A DNA stretch of 64,000 bases, taken from Shewanella algicola. Its GTDB lineage: Bacteria > Pseudomonadota > Gammaproteobacteria > Enterobacterales > Shewanellaceae. Each line of letters starts with the position of its first letter. Within the stretch, counting starts at the first letter, position 1. Shown piece after piece: positions 17,343-27,364 of the stretch. The notes under the pieces were generated by a model. That model saw only the letters and a list, made by a program, of their open reading frames with translations. It had not been told where the DNA came from and did not search any database. The stretch covers positions 1 through 64,000 of the forward strand of contig NZ_BMQI01000017.1 in the NCBI RefSeq assembly GCF_014648035.1, read 5' to 3'. A program made the position numbers and the translations under genes.

Positions 17343-18031
17343 TACAGTTGTTTAATTGCCCAGCCCATAAATTCTTTACGGGTTTTTTCATCTGCTTGTA
17401 ACCACCAATATTGCAGCATTTGTTCTGCTTGAGCAGGATTGGCGCTATTGGCAGCAGGTGCCATGCTTACAGCTGGAGCCACACTAGTGGCCAAGGCTAT
17501 GTCCGATTTTACCGGTGCTGTAATCACTTGCGGAGCGTCTGTTGTAGCAGAAACGGATAAGTCTTCAAAGTTTTGTTGTTGATTGGTTTTAAACAAGTTT
17601 GATATGAATGTTTCTTCAGTAAAGTTAGTGTGCTCAACACTATAAGTTACAGAGCCATTATCTTTACGGCTAAGCTTTACTTGCGGCTTTTTGGCAAAGA
17701 TTTTTGGCTCCTTGATGAAATTACCTTCAGCAGGTTTTAGATTGTATTGATAATCGCCGTCTACGGCTAGCGTGACAATAAAGGGCGTAGATTTAACAAA
17801 TGATTGGCTGTCGCTAAATGAGTCATCGATGACATCGTGATAACGGATAGCAATTTTATGTGTGCCATCGGAGAGTGTTATGTCTGATTGATGTCTAAAC
17901 GAGTTTGTTTCAATGGCTTTACCGTCAAGCGCTATATATTCAAAAGACATTGGAATAGTTAAATTAGCTGCAAATACAGAAGATGAAGTTAATAATGCTA
18001 ACAGCGCACTAGTGGTGAATACAGATTTCAT
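17342..18031 (-). CDS. DUF2057/UPF0319 (YccT-like) exported protein
   Basis: 229 residues with a signal peptide ending SSVFAA, then a beta-rich domain (LTIPMSFEYIALDGK) typical of DUF2057, also called UPF0319. An Ala/Pro-rich linker near residues 165-200 leads to a short C-terminal helix. E. coli YccT (CsgI) of this family has been tied to curli control, and a role here is not known. The protein is periplasmic by prediction. An AAGGAG site precedes the ATG, only nine bases past the priC stop. The downstream deacetylase start overlaps its stop codon. Confidence 0.8.
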   Translation of the reverse strand: MKSVFTTSALLALLTSSSVFAANLTIPMSFEYIALDGKAIETNSFRHQSDITLSDGTHKIAIRYHDVIDDSFSDSQSFVKSTPFIVTLAVDGDYQYNLKPAEGNFIKEPKIFAKKPQVKLSRKDNGSVTYSVEHTNFTEETFISNLFKTNQQQNFEDLSVSATTDAPQVITAPVKSDIALATSVAPAVSMAPAANSANPAQAEQMLQYWWLQADEKTRKEFMGWAIKQL

Positions 18032-18040
18032 TGTTGCTCC

Positions 18041-18703
18041 TTAACGAGGGTAACCTTGACGAGGTCGTTCAAATAATTGAATGCGCTCTTCAATATAACT
18101 AATTGCTTGTTTGCATTTTCCTAAGCGACGATGCATCAAAAGGATGTCATTTTGCAATTTAATTTTGTCATCACTATGACAGAATTCAAGATTTGCTTCC
18201 ATTTGTTCAATTTTTTGTTCAAATTTTTGTGCCCAATTAAGGTGTTTGTTGAGCTCAGCATATAATTGATGGCTGTTTTGCATCACATTACTGGCAATCC
18301 AACCAAAGCCACTATCTTGAGCGGATTGCTGCTGTTTTTTCGCATAACGAGCTCGATTGCTGGCTTTGCGTTGTGCTTCGGCTTTTAAATTGATGTTGGT
18401 GGTTAATAGAGCTCTTTTTAGGGCAATAAAACGGTCTTGGATCCGATCACAGCTCAGTTGAATGACTTGACCACCGAGTTTCAATGATAACTGCTTTTCA
18501 AGCTTTTGAATGTCTTGTCGAAGCTGAGCAATACATGGGCTCAGTAAGCCACCTTGTTGTGAAAAAAGTTGGCTGTTAAAGCGTTCTATTTGCTGTAACG
18601 TTTGTCGATGGTTAGGAGCCAAATTTTGGTCATGCGCGAGTGCATCACGTTCAAGTTGCGTGAGTTGCTGCTTTAACATTGAAACCAATTGTTGGGTGTT
18701 CAT
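18041..18703 (-). CDS. priC: PriC-like primosomal replication protein
   Basis: 220 residues from ATG at 18703 (MNTQQLVSML). The first ATG of the open frame lies five codons earlier and is less likely, because the chosen ATG forms an ATGA overlap with the tauE-like stop. The sequence is almost all helix, rich in Gln and Lys, with the PriC-style pattern (RFNSQLF, ALKRALL, IEERIQLFE). PriC reloads the replicative helicase at stalled forks in enterobacteria. Similarity here is modest, so the assignment rests on pattern and the neighbouring helicase gene. It is probably cytosolic. Confidence 0.65.
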   Translation of the reverse strand: MNTQQLVSMLKQQLTQLERDALAHDQNLAPNHRQTLQQIERFNSQLFSQQGGLLSPCIAQLRQDIQKLEKQLSLKLGGQVIQLSCDRIQDRFIALKRALLTTNINLKAEAQRKASNRARYAKKQQQSAQDSGFGWIASNVMQNSHQLYAELNKHLNWAQKFEQKIEQMEANLEFCHSDDKIKLQNDILLMHRRLGKCKQAISYIEERIQLFERPRQGYPR

Positions 18704-19473
18704 CCCCAAGCACTCCAAGTTAAGTGAACCGCAGTAGACAATACCATAATAATAAAAATGGGCTTAATGAAGGGAATACCAAAGCGAATAGCGCTTCTTG
18801 CACCAATATAAGATCCTGCCATCATGCAAAAGCCCATCCACAAACCTAATACCCACTGTACTTGTCCCATAGAGGCAAAGATAATTAACGCGGTGATATT
18901 ACTGACAGACGTCATAACTCTGGCTAAGCCACAGCTATACAACAAAGGCAGCTTATGGAGAGAGACAGATGTTACTGTCCAAAATGCACCAATACCAGGT
19001 CCTGCAAAACCATCATAACTACCCAGTAAAAAGCCTTGGCCGATTTGTTTATGTTTGGGCGAGCGTTCAACGGGTAAATTAATATTGTCATCCCCCATGG
19101 CCTTTGGGCTTAGTAACGTATAAATAGCAATACCAATAATCAATAACGGTAAGATTTTATCCAACCATTTGGGATCAACCATAAATACCAAGATGCAGCC
19201 AGCGATTGAACCTATGAAGGTTGCAACAAAGCATGTTTTCCATAACTTGGGGGTAAAAAGTTGCTGTTTATAAAAAGTGAAGCTTGAAGTGACAGAACCA
19301 AAACATGCCGCTAACTTATTGGTACCTAAAGCAAGGTGAGGCGGGATACCAACAGTGAGTAACGCGGGAATAGATAATAAACCTCCGCCTCCAACGATGG
19401 CATCAATAAAGCCTGCTATGATGCCGATGACCGCTAATATAGCCCAGTGGCTAGGGTCTAATAATAAATCCAA
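18700..19473 (-). CDS. TauE/SafE-family membrane exporter
   Basis: 257 residues with about eight hydrophobic segments. The N-terminal GFIDAIVGGGGLLSIPALL and LALGTNKLAA motifs define the TauE/SafE (DUF81) family of anion, often sulphite or sulphonate, transporters. The frame begins with TTG at 19473. No ATG lies in a better place, and an AGG is found eight bases before it, so a TTG start is likely. It begins eight bases after the dinG stop, and its own stop overlaps the priC start. Substrate is unknown. Confidence 0.85.
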   Translation of the reverse strand: MDLLLDPSHWAILAVIGIIAGFIDAIVGGGGLLSIPALLTVGIPPHLALGTNKLAACFGSVTSSFTFYKQQLFTPKLWKTCFVATFIGSIAGCILVFMVDPKWLDKILPLLIIGIAIYTLLSPKAMGDDNINLPVERSPKHKQIGQGFLLGSYDGFAGPGIGAFWTVTSVSLHKLPLLYSCGLARVMTSVSNITALIIFASMGQVQWVLGLWMGFCMMAGSYIGARSAIRFGIPFIKPIFIIMVLSTAVHLTWSAWG

Positions 19474-19481
19474 CTCAATAC

Positions 19482-21557
19482 CTATTCTATTACACGTCTA
19501 AATGGGGGAAGGGCATCAATTAATGATTTGCCATAACGTTTGCTCACTAAGCGCCGGTCCAAAATGGTGACTCGGCCATAATCTTGCTCTTTACGTAATA
19601 AGCGCCCACAACTTTGTACCAATTTACGCGATGCGTCAGGAATTGTCAGCTGTAAAAACGGATTACCGCCTTTTACTTTGATATATTCGGCATGTGCCTG
19701 TTCAACTGGAGAAGTTGGCACAGCAAAGGGCAATTTAGTGATAATAAGGTTGGTTAAGTAGTCACCCGGTAAGTCGAGTCCTTCAGAAAAACTGCCGGTA
19801 CCAAAAATAATACTGGGCAACCCGTCATCGCAACGTTGTTTATGTTTTTCTAAAATTTGTTGTCGCGGAATTTCACCTTGCACAAATAATTGATCTTTGG
19901 GTATTTTGCCTTCTACAAAATCGACGACCTTTTCCATTTGCCAATAAGATGCAAATAATACAAGGGTGGCCATTTCGCCATCGACTAATGCGATAATGTG
20001 TTCAGCAATTTCGGCGGTGTAATTGTCATCAGTCGGCTCAGTGGCCATTTGTGGAATAAACAAGGTGGCGTTGTTTTCGTAATCAAAAGGTGACAATAAG
20101 GCTAAAAAACGACTGCCATCATTTATGCCTAAACCGACTTGATGAGCAAAATGGTTAAAGTTGTTTAACGCCCGTAATGTTGCACTGCAAAGTACCACGC
20201 CAGCCGCTTTTTGCCACAGCATTGACTCCAACATAAAACCGACTTCGATGGGGGAGGAACAAAATAAGTAGTCTTGTTGCTTACCAGTAATTAATTCAGC
20301 CCAACGCGCCATAGGTGCGCCTTTTTTACTGTCTTCTTTGGCCATCATTTTCCACAGTTTATGTAGATTATCTAGACGCTGTAAAATAAAGCCTGTTTCA
20401 GACAATAAGCCTTCAGATTGATGCTTGGGTACTTCACCATCTTTAATGGCTTCACTTAATACTGACACGACTTTATTAAATTGCTTAACCGCAGAGCCGG
20501 ATGCTGTAGCCAAATTTTCAGCTTGAATTAACAAGGCTTGAGGTAATTGACCGTGCTCAAAGCGCAAACGGCTTTCAGGATTGGCAAATAACTGTGGCTG
20601 GGTGTCGCAATAATGCGCCACTTGTGTCAGTAAGTTGGTTAAATCGGTGATGTGATCAAGCATGGCTTGCACCGGGGCAATAATATTATTGGTTTTAAGT
20701 TGATTTTGCAGTTTAGAGCAGGTCTTTGAAGCTTTGTCTAACCAATCACAGGCGCCCCTTAACGTAGCCTGCGCACTGGAAAAGTCCCTCGCAACTATGG
20801 GTAAGTGGTGGGCTTCGTCTATGACATAAAACATGTCTTCAGGTTCAGGTAAAATCACCCCGCCACCTAATTCTAAATCGGCAAACAACAAACTGTGGTT
20901 AGCAATTAACACATCCCAGGTGTCTACGTCTTCACGTGCTTTATGAAATGGACAGTTATGGTGCGCTGATACTTGTCGATGGCAACTGTGTTTATCACAA
21001 CAAATTTGTTGCCATAAAAAATCCGGGATAGGTTGTTCCAGGGTATCGATTTCACCGTTCCAACGTTTTTGATGAAAATCTTGATGCAGTTTTTGTAATT
21101 CATTAATTTGGCTTTGATCGGGTTTGGTTTGCCACATCGCCATTTGTGAGCTGTCTTGTGTGCCAAGCATGGCTTCAAGTTTTGCTAAACATACATATCG
21201 CTGACGACCTTTCACCAAGCCAAATTTAAAATCGACGCCAGACTGTTGTAAAAAAAACGGTAAGTCTTTATGCAGTAGTTGCTCTTGCAGGGCTACGGTA
21301 GCCGTTGCAATACACACCTTTTTTTTGCTGGCAAGCGCTAACGGGATGGTACCAAGAATGTATGATAATGATTTACCAATCCCGGTACCTGCTTCAACCA
21401 CAATAATGCGTCGGTCTTTGTCATATTCACCCGCCAGAGTTTTGGATATTTCGGCTACCATGTAGTTTTGTTCGCGGCGAGATCGAAATTGCGGCATTGC
21501 ATTGGCAATTTCTTTATAAATAGTGCGAATTTGACTTTTTATCGTATCCGGTAGCAT
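19482..21557 (-). CDS. dinG: DinG-type ATP-dependent DNA helicase
   Basis: 691 residues, a superfamily 2 XPD-like helicase. Walker A is VVEAGTGIGKSLSY near residue 50 and the DEAH box is VIDEAHHLP. Between them sits a cysteine set (YVCLAKL, then ICCDKHSCHRQ and NCPFHKA) suited to a 4Fe-4S cluster, as in DinG. DinG unwinds D-loops, R-loops and RNA-DNA hybrids in the SOS response of E. coli. No LexA box is evident in the short region before the start. It heads a tight minus-strand unit with tauE, priC and two more genes, and is divergent from polB. Confidence 0.92.
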   Translation of the reverse strand: MLPDTIKSQIRTIYKEIANAMPQFRSRREQNYMVAEISKTLAGEYDKDRRIIVVEAGTGIGKSLSYILGTIPLALASKKKVCIATATVALQEQLLHKDLPFFLQQSGVDFKFGLVKGRQRYVCLAKLEAMLGTQDSSQMAMWQTKPDQSQINELQKLHQDFHQKRWNGEIDTLEQPIPDFLWQQICCDKHSCHRQVSAHHNCPFHKAREDVDTWDVLIANHSLLFADLELGGGVILPEPEDMFYVIDEAHHLPIVARDFSSAQATLRGACDWLDKASKTCSKLQNQLKTNNIIAPVQAMLDHITDLTNLLTQVAHYCDTQPQLFANPESRLRFEHGQLPQALLIQAENLATASGSAVKQFNKVVSVLSEAIKDGEVPKHQSEGLLSETGFILQRLDNLHKLWKMMAKEDSKKGAPMARWAELITGKQQDYLFCSSPIEVGFMLESMLWQKAAGVVLCSATLRALNNFNHFAHQVGLGINDGSRFLALLSPFDYENNATLFIPQMATEPTDDNYTAEIAEHIIALVDGEMATLVLFASYWQMEKVVDFVEGKIPKDQLFVQGEIPRQQILEKHKQRCDDGLPSIIFGTGSFSEGLDLPGDYLTNLIITKLPFAVPTSPVEQAHAEYIKVKGGNPFLQLTIPDASRKLVQSCGRLLRKEQDYGRVTILDRRLVSKRYGKSLIDALPPFRRVIE

Positions 21558-21670
21558 AGAAGTATGATTTCTGCGTGGTCTGAATTATGCTGTACATAAT
21601 AACAGTGAATTAGCATGCTACGAAGTAATAAATAAAATTGAATCATTTAGCGACGCAAATTAAACCTCAG

Positions 21671-24073
21671 ATGACTAACGAAAAAACACCACCAGAATTG
21701 CAAATCATTAAAGGCAAGGTGTTGACACGTCATGCGATTTATCGCCATGGCCAGTTGGTGCTGCAATATTTTATTAAAACAGCTAGTGGTCCTGTTCTAG
21801 CCGAATTACATCACAGTGAAGTGATTTGTTTTTGCCGACAACAAGATGTTGATACTTTAACGAGTAAAGTCGATTTCTCTTTGAAGGTTGAAGCTATCGC
21901 ATTAATGAGCTTTGCCCACGAACCTGTGAGTGCGTTGTATTTAAAATCTAACACACAATTAAAATTACTTAGCCGCATAGCAAATGATTTAGGTATTACA
22001 TTGTTTGAAGCTGACATCAGAGCTGAACAACGTTATTTAATTGAACGATTTATCGCATTAGATATCGAATGCATTGGTCATTTCCTGCCTCAACCCCACA
22101 CAGAAACGTTACCTAATCTTTTAATTCATCGTGCAAGGCAGTGGGGGGGAGAGCCTACGGATGCCAATGTGACACTGAGTGTGATTTCATTGGATTTTGA
22201 ATGCAGCTTTGACGGCGAGCTATATTCAGTCGGTTTATATGGTGATCAATACCAATGTGTATTTATGGTCGGTGAACCGCAGCAAAATTGCCATGATTTT
22301 ATTGTGTGGGTAAAGGATGAAGTTGATCTTATTCATCATCTTATTGCCTGGTTTAGGCAATACGACCCAGACATTATTATCGGGTGGGCTGTGGTGACAT
22401 TTGACTTAGCTTTACTTTATCGACGTTGTGTTTTGCATGCTATTCCTTTATTGATCGGCCGTGGTGATACTGAACTGACCTGGAAGGTCGCCGATAAATT
22501 TAGGCCCGAAACACTCTCGTTACCGGGGCGTGTGGTGCTTGATGGCATTGATTGGTTAAAAGCTGCATTTTATCAATTTGATAGCTTCTCGTTGGAATAT
22601 GTTTCAAGGCAATTGCTTGAAGAAGGCAAGGCGATTGATCATGTAGAAAACCGTGGCCAAGAAATCACTTTATTATTTAATACCGATAAAAATGCACTGG
22701 CTTTTTATAACATTACCGATAGCCGTTTAGTGTGGGACATTTTTGAAAAAACTCAGTTAATTGATTTTGCTATAGAGCGAGCTAAATTAACCGGGCTTGA
22801 ATTTGGCCGTGTCGGCGCATCAATTGCTGCATTTTACCATTTATATTTGCCGCACTTACACCGTGGTGGATTTGTTGCCCCAGCGCATCCTGCTAGCCAA
22901 GGGTTAGAAAGTCCTGGTGGTTATGTCATGTCGTCAATTCCCGGATATTACAAAGACATATTAGTGCTTGATTTTAAAAGTCTATACCCCTCAATTATTC
23001 GCACATTTCTGATTGACCCTAAAGGCTTGATACAAGGCTTGCAATTAGCCGAACAAGGCAAGTTTACCGCAACCGTAGCGGGCTATTTAGGCGCTCATTT
23101 TGCCCGCGAGAATGCTATTTTACCCAATTTAGTGGCTAAGTTAGCCAGTCAAAGGGAAATCGCTAAAGCCGAAAAGAATGCACCGTTATCTCATGCGATT
23201 AAAATTATTATGAACTCGTTATATGGGGTACTAGGATCGAGAGGTTGCGTGTTTCATGATGCAAAACTGGCCAGTTCGATTACCATGCGCGGTCATCAAA
23301 TTATGAAACACACAAAACAATGGATAGAAGATGCGGGTTATCAAGTGATTTATGGTGATACCGATTCCACTTTTGTGTGGCTTGGTGAAAATCATGGGGT
23401 TGAAGACATCAATGCTCTGGGGTTGCAACTCGCCACTAGCATAACAACACGCTGGCATGATTGGTGCGAGGCTGAATATCAATTACACAGTTTTCTAGAG
23501 CTAGAATTTGAAACTCACTTTGACCAATTCATTATGCCGACATTAAGAGGGTCTGAAGAGGGGAGTAAAAAACGCTATGTTGGAGCTTCATTAGGGGTTG
23601 ACAGTAAGCTTAAATTGACCTTTAAAGGTATGGAGCAAGTCAGAAGTGATTGGAGTCCTATTGCTCGAAAAATGCAATACGTCTTATATGAAATGTTTTT
23701 TAAAGGTGAAGATGTTATCGATTATTTACGCCAAGAATTAGATGCAATTAAACAAGGTGACAGAGATGCTGAGCTGATATTTAAAAAGCGACTCCGTAGG
23801 CACGTAGAAGACTATACTGCCAAATCATCTCCCCACGTCAAAGCGGCAAAATTGTTAGCGCAAATAAAAGGGACAAACAAAGTGACCCGAAGAGGCCAAC
23901 AAATCAAGTATGTGATAACCACAACAGGCGCACAACCAATTGAAGCAAATCCAACCAATATTGATTATGAGTACTATATCAATAAGCAAATTCAACCGAT
24001 TGCCGACCCCATTCTGCAACTCTGTGGTCAGCGATTCGATGCATTGGTGAATGACCAACTATCGCTTATTTAA
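21671..24073 (+). CDS. polB: DNA polymerase II (family B)
   Basis: 800 residues from ATG at 21671 (MTNEKTPPELQIIKG). A TTG at 21638 would add 11 residues; neither has a strong ribosome site. The 3'-5' exonuclease is present (SLDFECSFDGELYSVG, then DPDIIIGWAVVTFD). Polymerase motifs A (DFKSLYPSIIR), B (KIIMNSLYGVLG) and C (YGDTDST) are intact, so the enzyme should be active. Pol II restarts stalled replication and carries out error-controlled lesion bypass. It is divergent from dinG with an 80-113 base gap, a sensible pairing of repair genes. Confidence 0.95.
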   Translation: MTNEKTPPELQIIKGKVLTRHAIYRHGQLVLQYFIKTASGPVLAELHHSEVICFCRQQDVDTLTSKVDFSLKVEAIALMSFAHEPVSALYLKSNTQLKLLSRIANDLGITLFEADIRAEQRYLIERFIALDIECIGHFLPQPHTETLPNLLIHRARQWGGEPTDANVTLSVISLDFECSFDGELYSVGLYGDQYQCVFMVGEPQQNCHDFIVWVKDEVDLIHHLIAWFRQYDPDIIIGWAVVTFDLALLYRRCVLHAIPLLIGRGDTELTWKVADKFRPETLSLPGRVVLDGIDWLKAAFYQFDSFSLEYVSRQLLEEGKAIDHVENRGQEITLLFNTDKNALAFYNITDSRLVWDIFEKTQLIDFAIERAKLTGLEFGRVGASIAAFYHLYLPHLHRGGFVAPAHPASQGLESPGGYVMSSIPGYYKDILVLDFKSLYPSIIRTFLIDPKGLIQGLQLAEQGKFTATVAGYLGAHFARENAILPNLVAKLASQREIAKAEKNAPLSHAIKIIMNSLYGVLGSRGCVFHDAKLASSITMRGHQIMKHTKQWIEDAGYQVIYGDTDSTFVWLGENHGVEDINALGLQLATSITTRWHDWCEAEYQLHSFLELEFETHFDQFIMPTLRGSEEGSKKRYVGASLGVDSKLKLTFKGMEQVRSDWSPIARKMQYVLYEMFFKGEDVIDYLRQELDAIKQGDRDAELIFKKRLRRHVEDYTAKSSPHVKAAKLLAQIKGTNKVTRRGQQIKYVITTTGAQPIEANPTNIDYEYYINKQIQPIADPILQLCGQRFDALVNDQLSLI

Positions 24074-24655
24074 CCTTGCAAAATCCATTTTTGTGGTGCG
24101 ATAGCGCTTATGGATATGTTAAATAATTAACCTACCAATCATTAAAAGCCCAACAAAACCATCAACGGTATTTGCATCACGTAACCCCACTTTATCAGAC
24201 AAATATCTCACTTCTCAGGTCGGTTCCGGCTCCCTAATATGTAAACATTTAACATTTCAAACCTTTCCGCTAATTAATAGAAGTTAACATTTTGTTACTT
24301 CACACAGTGAGAAAAAAGCACCTAGCACATAAAATCATGCTGCAAAACAGGATGTTAAGAAATTTATTTTTGTGATTCATATTTTATGTAAATAAAACTA
24401 AAGTTCTATAAAGTTATGTTTTTTTAGGCTTTTTTAGAATGGTTGTTCATTTTTATTAACAAGAATGGATATTACATTTGATTAACTTTTGTTCTTACAG
24501 CACTTTAAATGTTGATTAGTTGTATTAAATGTGATTTTATTGCATCTGTAATTGAGCGTTTGTAATGATTTCCTGTTGCACTCTCTCATTGTACTAACAC
24601 CTAAAATAAGGTTGTTAGAATTATAAGAAAGATATTAAGTCCAGGGAGATAGACA
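24074..24655. other. Long AT-rich region upstream of the TonB-dependent receptor
   Basis: About 580 bases with no gene. The 3' part must contain the receptor promoter and a long leader ending in AGGGAGA before the ATG. The 5' part holds no recognisable terminator for polB. Several TTTTTT and ATTAA tracts occur. I see no Fur box, riboswitch or repeat I can defend. Confidence 0.4.
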
Positions 24656-27262
24656 ATGCATAAGAATATCCTAGCCAAGTCAGTGCGTTTAGCATTGATC
24701 GGTGGTGCTGCTGCAACAGCATTCACTGCACCAGCCGTTTTTGCTGCTGATGAAGATGGCGCAAAAGTTGAACGTATCGAGGTTACGGGTTCGCGTATTA
24801 AGCGTTCTGACCTTGAAGGCGCTTCACCTATTACCACAATTACTACTGAAGATATGAAGATGGAAGGTAACTTTACAGTTGCTGACGCACTTCGTAACAG
24901 TAACTTGAACTCTTTCGGTTCATTCTCTGAGCGTTCAGGTAGTTCTGCACAGTCTCAAGCAACGATTAACCTACGTGGTGCTGGTTCAAGCCGTACGCTA
25001 GTTCTTATCGATGGCAAGCGTTTCCCAGGTTCACCAACATTAGGTGGTGCATCTGCTAACTTAAACGCTATTCCAATGGCTGCTGTAGAACGTATCGACA
25101 TCTTAACTGACGGTGCATCTTCTACTTACGGTTCTGACGCGATTGCTGGTGTTGTTAACATCATCATGAAAAAGAACTACCAAGGTATTGAGTTCAACGT
25201 TGGTGGTGGTTCACGTGACCAAGATGGTGGCTTAACTAGCAAAGAATTCTCGGTTGTAGCGGGTTATCAAATGGACAAAGGTAACATTACTTTTGCATTT
25301 GACCACCAAGACCGTAAAGGAATCTCTGACGCTGACCGTTCATATACTTCTGCAAGTTTGAATGACTTAAACGGTGATGGCGAAATTCAGTTTGAGGAAG
25401 CTATTGGTTGGAGTCTTTACGGCGCTACTGTTCAAAATGCCGATAGAACAGAAAGACAAGCATCTTTGTTGTGTGATGATTTAGAGGCTGAATATGGTTC
25501 TGATGTTTTCCAAACAATAAAAGCTGACAATGTATTTGGAGCTGGAAGTACATACTGTGGTTATGCATATGCTAACGTTTCATACAACAAAGCTTCTGTA
25601 GACCGTAATACTGTTTATGTAGATGCTAATTATGAGATTGCTGAAGATGTTGAGTGGTTCGGTCGAGTAATGGTCACTCAGAATAATTCATTTGGACGTT
25701 ATGCTCCTCCAGCAGCAGCATGGAGTAACTTGAGTGCAGATAATCCACATAATCCATTTGGAGAAGATGGTGCTACTGGTTATATGCGTTGGGTGGGAAT
25801 TGGTACTCGTGACGGTAACGTTGATGACTATAACCAAGATTATTTAACTGGTCTACGCGGAACTATTAGTGCCCTTAATGATGCCGAATGGGAGTTTTAT
25901 TACCACCATAATATCGCTGATAATAAATCTATCGGTGAATACTACTTGAGCTATTCTGGTCTTGCTTACAACCAAGCAAATGACATCGATTTAGGCTCAG
26001 AAGCCGGTATCAATAATATGAGAGCAACGACTCTTACTCAAGGTTCTGCAACATTTGATCAATATAGTGCTGGTCTTGGTTTTGATGCTTTTGAATTACC
26101 TGGTGGTTCAGTAGCGCATTACGTAGGTATGGAATACTTTGATCAACAATATAGTGAAGTATACGATGCACAGTCAGAAGCGGGTCTAATTGGTGGTAGT
26201 GCGGGTAATTCGGCTGCTGGTGATCGTCAAGTATGGGCGATGTTCTATGAAGCAGTATTACCATTAACTGACGATATCGAATTAAATCTAGCAGCTCGTT
26301 ATGATGACTACAGTGACTTTGGTGACAACGTTGCACCTAAAGCATCTATTCGTTGGCAGGCGCTTGAAAACGTAGTTGTACGTGCATCATATTCTGAAGC
26401 GTTCCGTGCACCTTCACTAGATCAACTTTATGCAGCAACGACGTTTAGTGCTGATGATGGTACTGATTATGCGTTTTGTGAATCTAATGGAATATCTGAA
26501 GTAAATTGTTTAGAAGCACAGTATGACACCTATATTACAGCCAATAAGGACTTAGGTCCTGAGACATCAGAATATCTTAACTTTGGTGTAGCATGGGATA
26601 TTACCGATGATGTCGGTTTGAAAGTAGATTACTTCAATTTGAACATTGATGATGTAATCAGTCGTCGTTCAATTACCAACGTAATGGAAGGTATTGCTTC
26701 TGGTAATTTAACTCCTACAGATACTTTCTACGTGTTACGTGCTCCAGGGGCTGGTGGTTCCCTTGGTCAAGCTTATGAAGTAGGTACTGGTTATGGTAAC
26801 AGTGATAAGCTAGAAATTACAGGTATTGATGTAGCATTAAATGCTAAATTTGAAACTTCTATTGGTGATTTCGGTATAAACTGGAATAACAGTTTCGTAC
26901 TTGATTACATAGAAGAAGTAGAAGGTGGTGGCGCAGGTGTTGATACTGCTGGCTGGAGTGGGCAACCTGAGTTAAAATCTGTACTGACTACTACATATTC
27001 AGTAGAAGACCACTCTTTATCTTGGAACATCAATTACACTGATTCTACATATGAAGATAAAACCTCTGGTAAGTTAGATTCGTGGGTAATCCACAACATT
27101 AGTTATGTATATAATGCTGGTGATTTTGGCTCAATGTTACTAGGTATTAATAACTTAACTGATGAAGATCCTGTATTATCGTCATCAGGTGATTATACAA
27201 ACCCAGAGTTGTATAACAATTACGGTCGTGAATTTCGTGCAAGTTATACTCTAAAGTTCTAA
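24656..27262 (+). CDS. TonB-dependent outer-membrane receptor
   Basis: 868 residues. Signal peptide to about residue 30 (AVFAADEDG), a TonB-box-like VERIEVTGSRI, a plug domain (about 45-170) with INLRGAGSSRTLVLIDGKR and IDILTDGASSTYGSDAIAG, then a 22-strand-type barrel ending in ASYTLKF. It imports an unknown large substrate (peptide, glycan or metal chelate) using the proton motive force. An EF-hand-like loop (DLNGDGEIQFEE, residues 237-248) lies early in the barrel. The gene is followed by a strong terminator. The TonB2-type energising operon lies about 1.4 kb downstream and is its probable partner. Confidence 0.92.
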   Translation: MHKNILAKSVRLALIGGAAATAFTAPAVFAADEDGAKVERIEVTGSRIKRSDLEGASPITTITTEDMKMEGNFTVADALRNSNLNSFGSFSERSGSSAQSQATINLRGAGSSRTLVLIDGKRFPGSPTLGGASANLNAIPMAAVERIDILTDGASSTYGSDAIAGVVNIIMKKNYQGIEFNVGGGSRDQDGGLTSKEFSVVAGYQMDKGNITFAFDHQDRKGISDADRSYTSASLNDLNGDGEIQFEEAIGWSLYGATVQNADRTERQASLLCDDLEAEYGSDVFQTIKADNVFGAGSTYCGYAYANVSYNKASVDRNTVYVDANYEIAEDVEWFGRVMVTQNNSFGRYAPPAAAWSNLSADNPHNPFGEDGATGYMRWVGIGTRDGNVDDYNQDYLTGLRGTISALNDAEWEFYYHHNIADNKSIGEYYLSYSGLAYNQANDIDLGSEAGINNMRATTLTQGSATFDQYSAGLGFDAFELPGGSVAHYVGMEYFDQQYSEVYDAQSEAGLIGGSAGNSAAGDRQVWAMFYEAVLPLTDDIELNLAARYDDYSDFGDNVAPKASIRWQALENVVVRASYSEAFRAPSLDQLYAATTFSADDGTDYAFCESNGISEVNCLEAQYDTYITANKDLGPETSEYLNFGVAWDITDDVGLKVDYFNLNIDDVISRRSITNVMEGIASGNLTPTDTFYVLRAPGAGGSLGQAYEVGTGYGNSDKLEITGIDVALNAKFETSIGDFGINWNNSFVLDYIEEVEGGGAGVDTAGWSGQPELKSVLTTTYSVEDHSLSWNINYTDSTYEDKTSGKLDSWVIHNISYVYNAGDFGSMLLGINNLTDEDPVLSSSGDYTNPELYNNYGREFRASYTLKF

Positions 27263-27294
27263 AAATTGGTCACCATTTGCTAATTATTTAGGCT

Positions 27295-27320
27295 AAAAAG
27301 GCTCCTTCGGGAGCCTTTTT
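27295..27320 (+). terminator. Terminator after the TonB-dependent receptor
   Basis: An 11 bp stem (AAAAAGGCTCC / GGAGCCTTTTT) closed by a TTCG tetraloop, followed by a T-rich tail. Confidence 0.92.
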
Positions 27321-27364
27321 ATTTAGACTAATATTCAAAGCGTATGCGTAATAGAGAGATTCAT

